Shown: positions 52,101 through 60,846 of the stretch, piece after piece | Layout of the letters: each line of letters begins with the position of its first letter | How positions within the stretch are numbered: the stretch's first letter is position 1 | Assembly: GCA_016715885.1 (NCBI GenBank) | Contig: JADJXL010000025.1 | Span: 496,001-560,000 of the forward strand | Length of the DNA stretch: 64,000 bases | DNA from: Polyangiaceae bacterium | Lineage (GTDB): Bacteria > Myxococcota_A > Polyangia > Polyangiales > Polyangiaceae | Direction: 5' to 3' | The notes under the pieces: model-generated | What the model was told of the DNA's origin: nothing | Databases searched by the model: none | The model's input: only the letters and a program-made list of their open reading frames with translations | Translations under genes and position numbers: made by a program

Positions 52101-53992
52101 TGGCGAACTACAAGGCGAAGAAGGCCGGCATCGTCGCGCAAGTGCGTCGCAACGGTCGCGAAATCGCGTCCGTCGTTGGAGACGCGGCCGTCGACGTGCC
52201 GGCGCTTCTGCGCGGTGGCGAAAGTCCAGCAGCGAACTTCGACGCGCAGGCGACGCTGACGCGCTTGCCGGTCGGAAGGTTGCCGTACGTCGCAGCGCGG
52301 GGCGTCGATGCGAGCGTGAGCGGGACGATTCGGATCGCGCAACAAGGTGGCGAGCGAACGGCGAGAGCGCAGCTCTACGTCCCGGCACTACGCATCAACA
52401 ACGAAGTGTCGCTCGAGCGGGCGGCGCTCCTTTTGGACATCGTTCCAAGCACGGATGCCAAGGCGACGTCGCACGGCACGCTCGACATCGAGCTGGCGGG
52501 ACGAGAAGGCGGCCGCGTCGACGTCAAGGCGTACGCCGGCGTGAATTGGGACGAGCTTGTCCCGAAAATCGACGATCTGAAGCCAGCGGGGATGTCGATC
52601 GTCGCGCATAGCTTCCGGCTCGCGAGTTTGCAGCCCATGGTCAACGGCGTCTTCTCACGGCTCGACGGACGCCTCGATGGCCACGTGCACGTCGCGTCGA
52701 CGATGTACGGAGACGAATCGCAAGGTCACGTCGAAGCGAACATGGAGCTCGTGGATGGAGTCGTTCACATTCCGCAGATCGGCCAGGAGCTGAAAAATGC
52801 GCACTTTTCGCTGAGGTCGCGCGAGCGTGGAGCACTGCAACTCGACGACATCCAGGCCGAAGGGATCAGCGGGCGAATCCATGGATCCGCGGTGGCGAGG
52901 ATGAAAGGTTTGTCATTCCGAACTGCCACGGCAGACTTTTCGATCCGGGAGAGCGAAGCGTTGCCCATCACGTTCGAAGGGGTTCCACTGGGACAAGCCT
53001 ACGGAAACCTCTCGCTCGTGGCGGAAAAGCGGCCGCAAGAAGTACACCTTGCCGTGAAAATTCCGCAGATGCATCTCGCGCTGCCGGCATCCAGCTCGCG
53101 CGCGGTGCAGTCGCTCGACCCGCATCCAGACATCGTGATTTCGCATCCGGTGGGCAAGAAAAAGGAAGCTCGACAAAGTGGCGCGCTCGCGTGGATTACA
53201 ACCGTCGAGCTCGGCACGCTGCACATCGAAGGCACGGGCATCGACGTGAAGCTCACGAGCCCCAAAGGCGCGTCGCCGCGAATCGAGTTGCGTGAAGAGG
53301 CGCGCGTGTCGGGGGACGTTCAGCTCGTGAAGGGCACGGTCGAAGTCATTGGAAAGAAGTTCGAGATCGAACGAGGTCTCGTGCGGCTACGCGAAGAAGA
53401 AACGGGAAACCCCTACGTCAATCTCACCGCGCGCTGGGATGCCCCCAACGGCAGCCGCGTCTACGTCGACTACTCCGGCGTGCTCAAGCCGATCACCGAG
53501 CAGAAACTGAGGTTCCGCTCCGATCCGCCAATGCCGCAACAACACATCTTTTCGATGATCCTCACGGGCGAGACGCCGGACAGCACCGACGATACCTCGA
53601 CGGAAGGTTCTGCAAGTGCAGCAGACGTAGCGGCAAACGTGGTCGGAGGCGAGATCGCGTCGACGCAGATCAACGCGATGCTTTCGCAGATCGCACCGCT
53701 GCGTGGTTTGTCGACACGTGTCGGCACGTCCGACTCGGGACGCCTTCGCACGACGGTCATGTACGAGCTGGGCGACACGGTGACTGCCCAAGCGAGTTAC
53801 GAGGGGATCCCGAACGGTGCGAGGCTCGAAGGAATTCGCACGCAAGATCCTTCGGACAGCACCAATCGCACCGAGATCAACATCGATTGGCGCTTCTACA
53901 GGAACTGGTCTTTGCGAGGATCGTTCGGGTTTGGCGGGGTCAATCAGCAACCGAGCTCGGGTCTCGACTTGCTTTGGCAGTACCGCTACTGA
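49103..53992 (+). CDS. tamB: TamB-like translocation and assembly module protein
   Basis: Up to 1629 residues; GTG at 49103 or at 49136 may start it. One N-terminal membrane helix (about 40-62) anchors it in the inner membrane. The long middle is beta-strand-rich, as in AsmA/TamB-type lipid-bridge proteins. The last about 250 residues match the TamB C-terminal (DUF490) domain (VRLREEETGNPYVNLTARW, IFSMILTGE). Such proteins span the periplasm and move phospholipids or help outer-membrane proteins fold. The partner TamA/BamA homolog is not in the window. Confidence 0.9.
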   Translation: MRGTRFRYADGVAPERTTADEQVAPPPKRRRLRRTFGTILATLGLSAVFAFSVLLSLGLHMNLPPLRRIAKHTANRVLANTLEGRVVVEELDQLSLHEIKIRSVVAIDPLGRQTIRASGVTARVDLVGFAREFIDGNTMLTFPLVRIEDGEVLVSHGEDGHLGIARTFSPRARKPTTTPPKPKAAKPRKTAIAFERIEIGHAWVHGNVTAPRMLDGDVTQLVGSVRIGPDKLTVDVEPTQLVERGILPAQLAGNAEYRLHIDFATPNPSGPPVPPKPPRMWAGLSGQAGNIDLTARWSLDGSTTSASIELPRTEPADLVKLVPGLPIQERTSLRASIEGTHPTYDIDARLDVTPADKPPASVVVAGKLDARGGPKLVVDVTTTDLDARAFREDFPATSVDARARVHFSTNPSPRFVVDASVDPTELEGQPVPAIDAHAVFDHGMLEGRVTLHEPGAPTQGSFVIEGRDLIRFEAESNIASLQAMPRLGGPLSGSGRVRVRGVVRGGTELDARVAGTVHSLAAKGAVSLEDGRIDGHLRGPFNQLEMDALVTGERLRAGENAADRVTVRARGPVTTPSIDAHLEGGDIEDLRASARVDSKAKAVRNVELRLSRGGEELHGKVTEVRAERGSVAARGLSLEGPGLGALGGTLVVANQEVTGNLTGKGIDLSRLGRLIGVGKRTRGIADVDVSLARTKRGRKGHVRVQVKDATVSPMPGIELAGAAASVNATFDDEHASLEASVRLDDHAKPGEDPATACDGTIAEVRISEADATLKGPLLAASTWTKMTGRARVDALDTRLDCVAKRLPIALLLTEVGGLLDASLSVERPVGQRFVSVKSLDVRTRGLTIAGPQMFGEDKPRWESRSVDVAVTASLDGATGATAGKVVLSDTDKIGELSANVDLDLRTIVDDPKRRGKSLAQSQGKLSFTMPRRSVKSLRSLPSFVHDKLPPFEGDLAVTATASGTLVDPTMSARVSAWRWAHVDEKGVPTEWSLPVDADVVANYKAKKAGIVAQVRRNGREIASVVGDAAVDVPALLRGGESPAANFDAQATLTRLPVGRLPYVAARGVDASVSGTIRIAQQGGERTARAQLYVPALRINNEVSLERAALLLDIVPSTDAKATSHGTLDIELAGREGGRVDVKAYAGVNWDELVPKIDDLKPAGMSIVAHSFRLASLQPMVNGVFSRLDGRLDGHVHVASTMYGDESQGHVEANMELVDGVVHIPQIGQELKNAHFSLRSRERGALQLDDIQAEGISGRIHGSAVARMKGLSFRTATADFSIRESEALPITFEGVPLGQAYGNLSLVAEKRPQEVHLAVKIPQMHLALPASSSRAVQSLDPHPDIVISHPVGKKKEARQSGALAWITTVELGTLHIEGTGIDVKLTSPKGASPRIELREEARVSGDVQLVKGTVEVIGKKFEIERGLVRLREEETGNPYVNLTARWDAPNGSRVYVDYSGVLKPITEQKLRFRSDPPMPQQHIFSMILTGETPDSTDDTSTEGSASAADVAANVVGGEIASTQINAMLSQIAPLRGLSTRVGTSDSGRLRTTVMYELGDTVTAQASYEGIPNGARLEGIRTQDPSDSTNRTEINIDWRFYRNWSLRGSFGFGGVNQQPSSGLDLLWQYRY

Positions 53993-54486
53993 ACCGCTCG
54001 AAATCCGAGCTCGGCTTGCACGTCTCCCACCTTCACGACGGGCGGTTCGGCGGATACGAGCAGTGGGGCGAGCGCCGTTTGCGCGTGCCGAGAAAAACGT
54101 GCCTCGAAGCTGCCGCCTTTGACGCGGGCAAACACCACACCCTCATCACCAATGCACAGATTGCGTGGATCGAGCGGTTCGTCGGTGGCGTCGGAGAGCA
54201 CGAGCTCTGCGCTGCGTCCGTCGTCGGCAACGCGCAAAGCTCGAACGATGTACGGCGTCCCTTCGGCGCGGAAATAACACCAGTCGTAACCGTTTGTCAG
54301 GATGAGACGGCCGTCGTCCGGATGCTTTGAGATCCAACGATGAAGCGCTTCTTCGAGCGCACCATGTTCGACACGGACTCCGTCGTGCCAAAACGAGCCT
54401 TCACGATCGAGCACGATGGTGCTTTCGCGCGATGTCCCCGGCGGGGGTGCAAAGCGGAAAAAGTCGGGATGGTCGCCGGGTTTCAT
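53986..54486 (-). CDS. DUF1285-like protein
   Basis: 166 residues from the ATG at 54486. The pattern FWHDGVRVEHGALEEALHRW...LTNGYDWCYFRAEGTPYIVRAL resembles DUF1285 proteins, which bind small ligands. Its 3' end overlaps the end of tamB by 7 bp on the opposite strand. Cytoplasmic; role unknown. Confidence 0.7.
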   Translation of the reverse strand: MKPGDHPDFFRFAPPPGTSRESTIVLDREGSFWHDGVRVEHGALEEALHRWISKHPDDGRLILTNGYDWCYFRAEGTPYIVRALRVADDGRSAELVLSDATDEPLDPRNLCIGDEGVVFARVKGGSFEARFSRHAQTALAPLLVSAEPPVVKVGDVQAELGFRAVQ

Positions 54487-54613
54487 GAGTCCTCTCCTTG
54501 TGTCGTGATCATTTCCAAAACACGCGGACGCCCCCTCCATAGGGTGACGAAAGGTTCGTGTCACGGCCTCGCACGTCGACGCTCGGGCCTCCGTAGGTTA
54601 GAACGCGGCCGAG

Positions 54614-55369
54614 ATGGACAGCCACGCATCCGGGCACACCGACGAACACTTGGAAGCTACGCGCGCGTATTACGACGAGTTCGCTGCGCGGTACGAAGAC
54701 AAGCGGGGCGGACGCGATCCGGGCGGCTACCACGACCTCGTCGATGACCTCGAGATCGACTTTTTGCGCCGGTTCGGCACGGATCGCGACGTGCTCGAAG
54801 TCGGCTGCGGAACGGGCCTGCTTCTCGAACGCATCGCACGCTTCGCCCGTTCGGCCAAAGGCATCGACTTGTCCGACGGCATGCTGGAGAAGGCGCGAGC
54901 ACGGGGCCTCGACGTCGCACGCGGCAGTGCAACGGACTTGCCGTTCGCCGACGCGAGCTTCGATGTCGCGTGTTCGTTCAAGGTCCTGCCACACGTGCGG
55001 GACATCGACCGCGCGCTCACGGAAATGTCGCGGGTGGTTCGTCCGGGCGGAACGGTCGTGATCGAGCTTTACAACCCATACAGCCTGCGAGGGCTCGTGA
55101 AGAACCTGCTGCCTGCAGGCGCCATCAGCGACAAGACGAAAGAGAACGCGGTGTACACGCGTTTCGACAGCCCATTCCAAGTGAGCGCGATGGTTCCTCG
55201 AGCGCTGCGCCTGCGCGCGTCGCGTGGCATCCGAATTGTGACCCCGGCCGCGATAGCGATGCGTTTGCCGGTCATTGGTCGAGTGCTCGACCGCGCCGAA
55301 CGTGCGCTTTGCGATTCGCCCCTGCGTCACTTCGGCGGCTTTTGGATCGCGGCGCTCGAGAAAGCTTGA
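54614..55369 (+). CDS. Class I SAM-dependent methyltransferase
   Basis: 251 residues with motif I VLEVGCGTGLLLERI (about 60-74), post-I acidic residue in GIDLSDGM and the usual FDVACSFKVLPHV and PGGTVVIELYNP motifs. Typical ubiquinone/menaquinone-biosynthesis-like Methyltransf_11 fold. The substrate cannot be inferred. No signal peptide. Confidence 0.9.
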   Translation: MDSHASGHTDEHLEATRAYYDEFAARYEDKRGGRDPGGYHDLVDDLEIDFLRRFGTDRDVLEVGCGTGLLLERIARFARSAKGIDLSDGMLEKARARGLDVARGSATDLPFADASFDVACSFKVLPHVRDIDRALTEMSRVVRPGGTVVIELYNPYSLRGLVKNLLPAGAISDKTKENAVYTRFDSPFQVSAMVPRALRLRASRGIRIVTPAAIAMRLPVIGRVLDRAERALCDSPLRHFGGFWIAALEKA

Positions 55370-55446
55370 GGCACGCGGCGACATCGCGATCCGACACGGC
55401 CCGAGCGCTGCTATTTTTACCGCTTGGTTGTGCCGAAAGGACTGCA

Positions 55447-56052
55447 ATGGCCGGCTCTCCCCCGCACGTGAATCCGACTCTTCCTGGCGGAACAAGCAAC
55501 GATCGCGGTGCTCTCATCGGCGCCTTGGCATTCGTCGAGGGCATTGGAATTGGTTCGATGGGCGCACGCGAGATCCGCAACTGGATCGAGGAGTACCTGG
55601 TGCGCGCCGGACGCATGGAGCGGCCAGTTCACCTCACCGAGCCGATGGCAGGCACGTTGCTCCTCGATGCGCTCACGGGTTCAACGGCAACGGCATCGCG
55701 AACGCTCCTCGATCGCATCCTCGGTCGCGCGCGTTCACGTGTCGTGCATACGCTCGCAGGGCTCTTGCAAACGCCCCCCGACGAAACGTTCATCGAACAT
55801 GCAAAGGCATCGGGCCGAGTGCAGTCGATCGAGCCGAATGGCTCGGGCATGTGGATCGCGCATCTCCGTCGCGACGATGCCCTGAGCGACATCGTGCTTG
55901 GCCTGTTCGTCGCCGACATCTTGTCGAATCGCACGCTGTACGAGCAGAACCTCTGCGTGTGCAGCACCTGTGGTCGCATTTCGTTTCGCGCCCGAACGAT
56001 GCCGCGCACGAGCTGCCGCGAGCACAACGAAGCAGCAGACGGGTCGGGGTAA
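55447..56052 (+). CDS. Unknown protein with C-terminal zinc-ribbon half
   Basis: About 201 residues from the ATG at 55447. It has a helical body and a C-terminal CVCSTCGRISF...TSCREH segment that could bind zinc. No family recognised. It lies 77 bp after the methyltransferase gene and converges with the next one. Confidence 0.7.
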   Translation: MAGSPPHVNPTLPGGTSNDRGALIGALAFVEGIGIGSMGAREIRNWIEEYLVRAGRMERPVHLTEPMAGTLLLDALTGSTATASRTLLDRILGRARSRVVHTLAGLLQTPPDETFIEHAKASGRVQSIEPNGSGMWIAHLRRDDALSDIVLGLFVADILSNRTLYEQNLCVCSTCGRISFRARTMPRTSCREHNEAADGSG

Positions 56053-56059
56053 ACCTCCT

Positions 56060-57046
56060 TCAAAACACCCCAGAAACTCCCACACCCACCATGTTCGGAG
56101 ACAAACCGAACGTCGGCACGATCTGCAATGACGTCGCGGTTGGTCGGGGCGGAACGGGTCGCTTGTGTATGACGACCTTCTCGGGAACGAAGGCGACTTG
56201 CGCCTGCACGATTCCGGTGACGGCCAACGCGGCAAATGCGCCGAAGGAAATCTGGTTGATGAGCCCGGAGATGAGCTGCCCGCTTTTTGAAAACTGCCGC
56301 TCTGCTTCCGTCTGCTCGGGCAAACCGTACTTCAAGTAGTACGTGTTCATCGCCGACGCCGCGATGCTCGTTGCCGCAAAAATCGACTGCGAGATCGCCA
56401 AGGCCGTACCGAGCGATCGATTGCCGTTCTGGAACTGGCCGATCCCAAAAGGAAGCGCGGCGATGTACCGCGAGTTTTTCACGACAACCCGTTCTTCGGA
56501 CGCGGCTCGAAGCACTGCGGCGAGCCATCGCTCCTCGGCTTGCTTGGCGCGGTCCGCGGCCAGCCGTTGCTCACGCTCCTTCTGCGCTCGTTTCTCCTGC
56601 TCGGCCTCGAGCTCCTGTCGAAGCTCGGCCCGCACGATCGTGAAACGATCGACCACCTTCTGGGGAAACGCGGCGGGGTCGGGCGAAAACTGAGGGTTTT
56701 TCCTCAAAATCTCGGCGATTTGCGCATCGGCATCATCGACGCGATCGAGCGCCACGAGCGATGCCGCGTAAAACGTCCGCGCGCGTTCGATGACATCGGG
56801 ATCGGTCAGTCGGCACGCGGAGGTGACGTCCGTCGGAACCGATTGGCACGGAGGTTGTGTAGGATCGAGCATCGTGGCGAAGCGCTCGGCAGCCCTGTCG
56901 TACTCGCCTGCGTTGAACCGAGTTTTACCGAGCTCGAACTGTTGCAGGTCGTCAGCGCGCGCCGTTCGGGCCTCGAGCAGCAGCGCGAAACCGACCATGA
57001 CGGACAAGACAAACCTGGTCACAGAGCCATGGGCCCGACGGCGCAT
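56060..57046 (-). CDS. Exported TPR-like membrane protein
   Basis: About 328 residues from the ATG at 57046, with signal peptide FVLSVMVGFALLLEARTARA. A helical TPR-like part (QFELGKTRFNAGEYDRAAERF) is followed by a charged coiled-coil (about 165-200) and two hydrophobic segments (about 215-250 and 275-300). This layout matches myxobacterial envelope proteins often encoded near kinases. Function unknown. Confidence 0.7.
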   Translation of the reverse strand: MRRRAHGSVTRFVLSVMVGFALLLEARTARADDLQQFELGKTRFNAGEYDRAAERFATMLDPTQPPCQSVPTDVTSACRLTDPDVIERARTFYAASLVALDRVDDADAQIAEILRKNPQFSPDPAAFPQKVVDRFTIVRAELRQELEAEQEKRAQKEREQRLAADRAKQAEERWLAAVLRAASEERVVVKNSRYIAALPFGIGQFQNGNRSLGTALAISQSIFAATSIAASAMNTYYLKYGLPEQTEAERQFSKSGQLISGLINQISFGAFAALAVTGIVQAQVAFVPEKVVIHKRPVPPRPTATSLQIVPTFGLSPNMVGVGVSGVF

Positions 57047-57271
57047 ACTCGAGCAACGCTCGACGACGGCATCCTCATGGCACACCTCGGATCCGACGGC
57101 GTCATTCGCCCCGAACCCCCAAGATCCGCCGGGCTGAGCCTGGTGCAGACGAGTTCGCGCCGTCATTCCCGGTAACCGAGGAACCCTTTCTACCGGAATT
57201 TGAGCGCTGTGGGGCGCCGTGATGCATCGCAGCGGTTTTCGACGTTCGCGATGCGCAAATCGCCGCAAGAT

Positions 57272-59263
57272 TCACTTCTGCGGCCAAGGCACGTCGTTGT
57301 GCTGGCCGGCACGAAGTCGCACGGCTTTACGCATTGGTTCGCCGGGAGGTGGAGGCATGAACTGGCAGCGCCCGTCCCACGTGACATCTCCGAGCTGCAC
57401 GGTCTTGGTGCCGCCCGTGAACACCGTGAGCATGATGTCGGTGCAAACGAGTTGCGCGCTCGGTGGGGCCCCGCTGAGCGATACCGTCGCGGGCAGAGGC
57501 TTCAGGCGAATGGGGATGCGCTGAATCGAATCAGGCTCGTTCTCGGGCGGTGGGTCGACGTTGATCGACCCTTGAAATGGCTCGCAGCACTTCGACCCCA
57601 CGACGGTCACCGACGCCGGATGCGGTCCCGATTTCAACGTAAATACGCGGGAAAACCACGTCTCGACCTTCCCATCGAGCGTGAGTTGCGCACCTGGTGG
57701 AGTGATGACGAACGCCACTTTTCGAGGCGCGGACTTCGCCGGCATCGCGGACGCCAGCATCGGCAGCTTGACGCGAATGCTTCGCGGTTTATCCGCCGAA
57801 TCGACGGGCTCCGCGGTCGACGACGGTGCCCCGTCGCTCGACGCTGTCTCGGGGGGCTCTGGGTCGTTTGTCCGAGGCGCGATGAGAGGCGTGCCTTGTT
57901 CGTCCGGACGATCGGCCAGAATGCCCTTCGCAAGGTCAGGCTTGCGTGCTCGCGTTATCCCGTAAGCCGCTCCGCCCAGCACGCAGACGACACCCAAAGC
58001 GAGGCCGACACGCGCCGCAATACGACGCCTCGCAGCGCTCGAACGCAAACCGCGCACGCGCTTGAAAATGCTCTGATCATCAGGAGCAAGGGCCAGCGCA
58101 CGGTTGAAGTCATCGGCCGCGCCGACGACATCGCCAGCTTTCCGAGCGGCTTCACCTCGTGAGAGCAGACGCGGGACGAGTCGTCCGGGCAAACTGCGAG
58201 CGTACTCGTCAGGGTCCGCAAAATACGCTTCGATTTCAGCGCGTGGATCGCTGATGCCCAGCGCGTCGAGCTCCGCACGAATACGTTCGGCGAGTTTGGC
58301 GGGGCTCGCCGTTCGTTCTTCCAAACGATGTGCGAGCGCGCCGTCGATGATGCGCGCCCAACGACCCCCTACCGTATTTCGTTCGCGATCCGCCGGCGGA
58401 TACGACCCTTCGAGCACCCGTCGCAACACCTGTGCCGGGTTTTTCCCCTCGAACGGCAAGTGCCCCACGAGGCACTCGTACATGAGCACGCCGAGCGCAA
58501 AAACATCAGTGCGTCCATCGACCTCGCCAGCTTCGATTTGCTCGGGAGCCATGTGCGCAGGTGATCCGAGCACCTGACCCGTCGACGTGACGCCTTGTGC
58601 ATCGAGCATCTTGGCGATGCCAAAGTCGGTGAGCTTGATGATGACTCCGAGATCCGACGACGGAGCGGAAACGCGGCGTGGACCGGCTTTCTCGTCGTTT
58701 GTCTCGGAAGAACGTTTTGAAATGGGTCTGCGAGACGATGCGGGTCCGGATGATTCGTCCGAGTCGTCCGCAGCAGATGCGTGTGACTGGGGCCGCGATA
58801 TGCGGTCGGACGGAAGCTCGACGAGAACGTTTTCCGGTTTGACGTCGCGATGAATGATGTCGGACGCGTGGGCATGTTCGAGTGCGTCACACAGAACGAG
58901 CGTGATGGCTGCACCGACTTCGGCGGGCATGTCGCGGTGTCGCTCGAGGATCTTGCGAAGCGTGGTGCCGCGACAAAGCTCGACGACGAGATACCGCTCG
59001 GCGTCGTCATCGCCGGATACGTCGTGCACCTCGACGATGCACGGATGTCGAAGTTTGGCCGCGGCTCGTGCTTCGGCGATGAAACGAGTTCCTACCTCGA
59101 CGTTTTCGCGAAGGTGTTTGTGAATGATCTTGATGGCGACATCGCGGCCGAGGCGTTTGTCCCGGGCGCGATACACCGTGGCCATGCCGCCATGCCCGAT
59201 CTCCTCGAGAAGCTCGTACTTCGCGAGCCGCGGAAGACTAGGCAGCGCGGAGGGTTCCGTCAT
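57272..59263 (-). CDS. Membrane-anchored Ser/Thr protein kinase 3, coupled to pyk
   Basis: 663 residues with an intact kinase domain: GHGGMATVY (about 22-30), VAIKIIH (Lys about 44), HRDVKPEN (about 140), DFG (about 222, after an inserted Ser-rich segment) and MAPEQIE. A membrane helix (about 423-443) and an extracytoplasmic part with beta-rich PEGA-like domain follow. Its ATG overlaps the pyruvate kinase stop (ATGA), so the kinase is translated from the pyk message. It may phosphorylate pyruvate kinase, as Pkn4 does phosphofructokinase in Myxococcus; inference. Confidence 0.93.
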   Translation of the reverse strand: MTEPSALPSLPRLAKYELLEEIGHGGMATVYRARDKRLGRDVAIKIIHKHLRENVEVGTRFIAEARAAAKLRHPCIVEVHDVSGDDDAERYLVVELCRGTTLRKILERHRDMPAEVGAAITLVLCDALEHAHASDIIHRDVKPENVLVELPSDRISRPQSHASAADDSDESSGPASSRRPISKRSSETNDEKAGPRRVSAPSSDLGVIIKLTDFGIAKMLDAQGVTSTGQVLGSPAHMAPEQIEAGEVDGRTDVFALGVLMYECLVGHLPFEGKNPAQVLRRVLEGSYPPADRERNTVGGRWARIIDGALAHRLEERTASPAKLAERIRAELDALGISDPRAEIEAYFADPDEYARSLPGRLVPRLLSRGEAARKAGDVVGAADDFNRALALAPDDQSIFKRVRGLRSSAARRRIAARVGLALGVVCVLGGAAYGITRARKPDLAKGILADRPDEQGTPLIAPRTNDPEPPETASSDGAPSSTAEPVDSADKPRSIRVKLPMLASAMPAKSAPRKVAFVITPPGAQLTLDGKVETWFSRVFTLKSGPHPASVTVVGSKCCEPFQGSINVDPPPENEPDSIQRIPIRLKPLPATVSLSGAPPSAQLVCTDIMLTVFTGGTKTVQLGDVTWDGRCQFMPPPPGEPMRKAVRLRAGQHNDVPWPQK

Positions 59264-60687
59264 TCAACGACCTTGACGCGGATGGAATTGGTCGAGCCTC
59301 TGACGCCGATGGGGGCGCCGAAGATGGCGACGAACTTGTCACCCGGAGAAACGAATCCGTGCGCCAAGAGTAACATGCTCGCCCGGTCGACCATCTCGTC
59401 TGCGCTCGTGACTTTATCGATTGGCCAAGGGACGACGCCCCACAAAAGCGCAAGGCGCCTGCGTGTGGCCGCGTTCGGAGAAAACGCGATGATCGGAACG
59501 ACCGGACGGTGCTTGGAAGCAAACAAGGCGCTGCTGCCCGATTCGGTGAACGCGACGATGACGCGCGCCCCGATGTCTCGCGCGATGTCACAACCATTGC
59601 GTGCGACGGACTCGTTGATGTTCGCGCGCTTGCCGGGCATTTCGCTCGACAGAGGACGGAAAAACTGACTCTGCTCGGCCTCGGTGATGATGCGGCTCAT
59701 GACGCGAGCGACGAGCGGCGGATGAGCTCCCGTCGCCGTTTCCGCGGAAAGCATGACGGCATCCGTTCCTTCGAAGACGGCCGTTGCAACGTCGCTTGCT
59801 TCAGCGCGCGTCGGACGCGATTGCGTGACCATCGACTGGAGCATCTCGGTTGCAACGATGACGGGTTTTTGATGCGTGCGTGCGAGACCGAGGATCTCTC
59901 GCTGGATGACCGGAACTCGTTCCGGGTTGAACTCAACGCCAAGGTCCCCGCGCGCCACCATGACGGCATCCGTTGCTTGGATGATTGATTCGAGGTTCTC
60001 GACGGCAGCGGGTGTTTCGATTTTTGCAACGATGGGCGTGGGCCTGCCCCAAGCGTCGCAAATGTCGCGCACGAGCCGAATGTCATCGGCGGTTTTCACG
60101 AACGAGAGCGCGACGTAATCGATGCCGAGCGACAGGCCGAAGGAGAGGTCGGCCTTGTCCTTGTCGGTGAGCGATGCGAGTCGTATGCGACGCGCCGGCA
60201 AGCTCACGCCTACGCGGTCGCGAAGTTGTCCGCCTTGTGTCGCTGCCGCGTGCACTCGCCTGCCGTCGACTTTCGTGACGGTCAAAACCATGCGGCCGTC
60301 GTCGATGAGGACGATGTCGCCAGGTTGCAAATCTTCACACAGCCCTTCGTACATGACGGGCATTTCGCCCGGTCCAGCGAAGGGTTGTTCTTTTGAAACC
60401 TCCACGAGGGCGATCGATGCGTCCGTTGGGACGTCCATCGTTCCTCCCTCGAAGCGCCCGGCGCGAATCTTGGGTCCGCACAGGTCCTGCAGGATGGCGA
60501 CGGGTTTGTCGCAGGCCTCGGCCGCTGCCCGCACGGCTTGGAACCGGCGAGCGTGCTCTTCGTGCGAGCCGTGGGAAAAATTCAACCTCGCAACATCCAT
60601 ACCCGCCCGAATGAGCTGCTCGAGGGCGGGCTTGTCTTCCGAGGAAGGGCCGATGGTGCAAACGATCTTGGCGCGGCGTACATGCAC
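59260..60687 (-). CDS. pyk: Pyruvate kinase
   Basis: About 475 residues from a GTG at 60687 (VHVRRAKIVCTIGPSS). Landmarks are MDVARLNFSHGSHEEH, DLCGPKIRAGRF, KIETPAAVENL, MVARGDLGVE and VFEGTDAVMLSAETA, all expected in an active enzyme. It catalyses the last ATP-yielding step of glycolysis. Overlap with the downstream kinase gene indicates co-expression and possible phosphorylation control. Confidence 0.97.
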   Translation of the reverse strand: MHVRRAKIVCTIGPSSEDKPALEQLIRAGMDVARLNFSHGSHEEHARRFQAVRAAAEACDKPVAILQDLCGPKIRAGRFEGGTMDVPTDASIALVEVSKEQPFAGPGEMPVMYEGLCEDLQPGDIVLIDDGRMVLTVTKVDGRRVHAAATQGGQLRDRVGVSLPARRIRLASLTDKDKADLSFGLSLGIDYVALSFVKTADDIRLVRDICDAWGRPTPIVAKIETPAAVENLESIIQATDAVMVARGDLGVEFNPERVPVIQREILGLARTHQKPVIVATEMLQSMVTQSRPTRAEASDVATAVFEGTDAVMLSAETATGAHPPLVARVMSRIITEAEQSQFFRPLSSEMPGKRANINESVARNGCDIARDIGARVIVAFTESGSSALFASKHRPVVPIIAFSPNAATRRRLALLWGVVPWPIDKVTSADEMVDRASMLLLAHGFVSPGDKFVAIFGAPIGVRGSTNSIRVKVVE

Positions 60688-60846
60688 GGTCGGAGCATGG
60701 CATGACGCCTGCGCCAACAACAGCCCTTCATCGCGTGCTGGCGTCGCGCGTCGAGCGCTCGCACACGTCATCGCACCTTTACCTTCTCACGCAGCCGCGC
60801 TACCCGAGGGCGCATGCTGATGCGTGATGCGCGCGGAGCCGCAACG

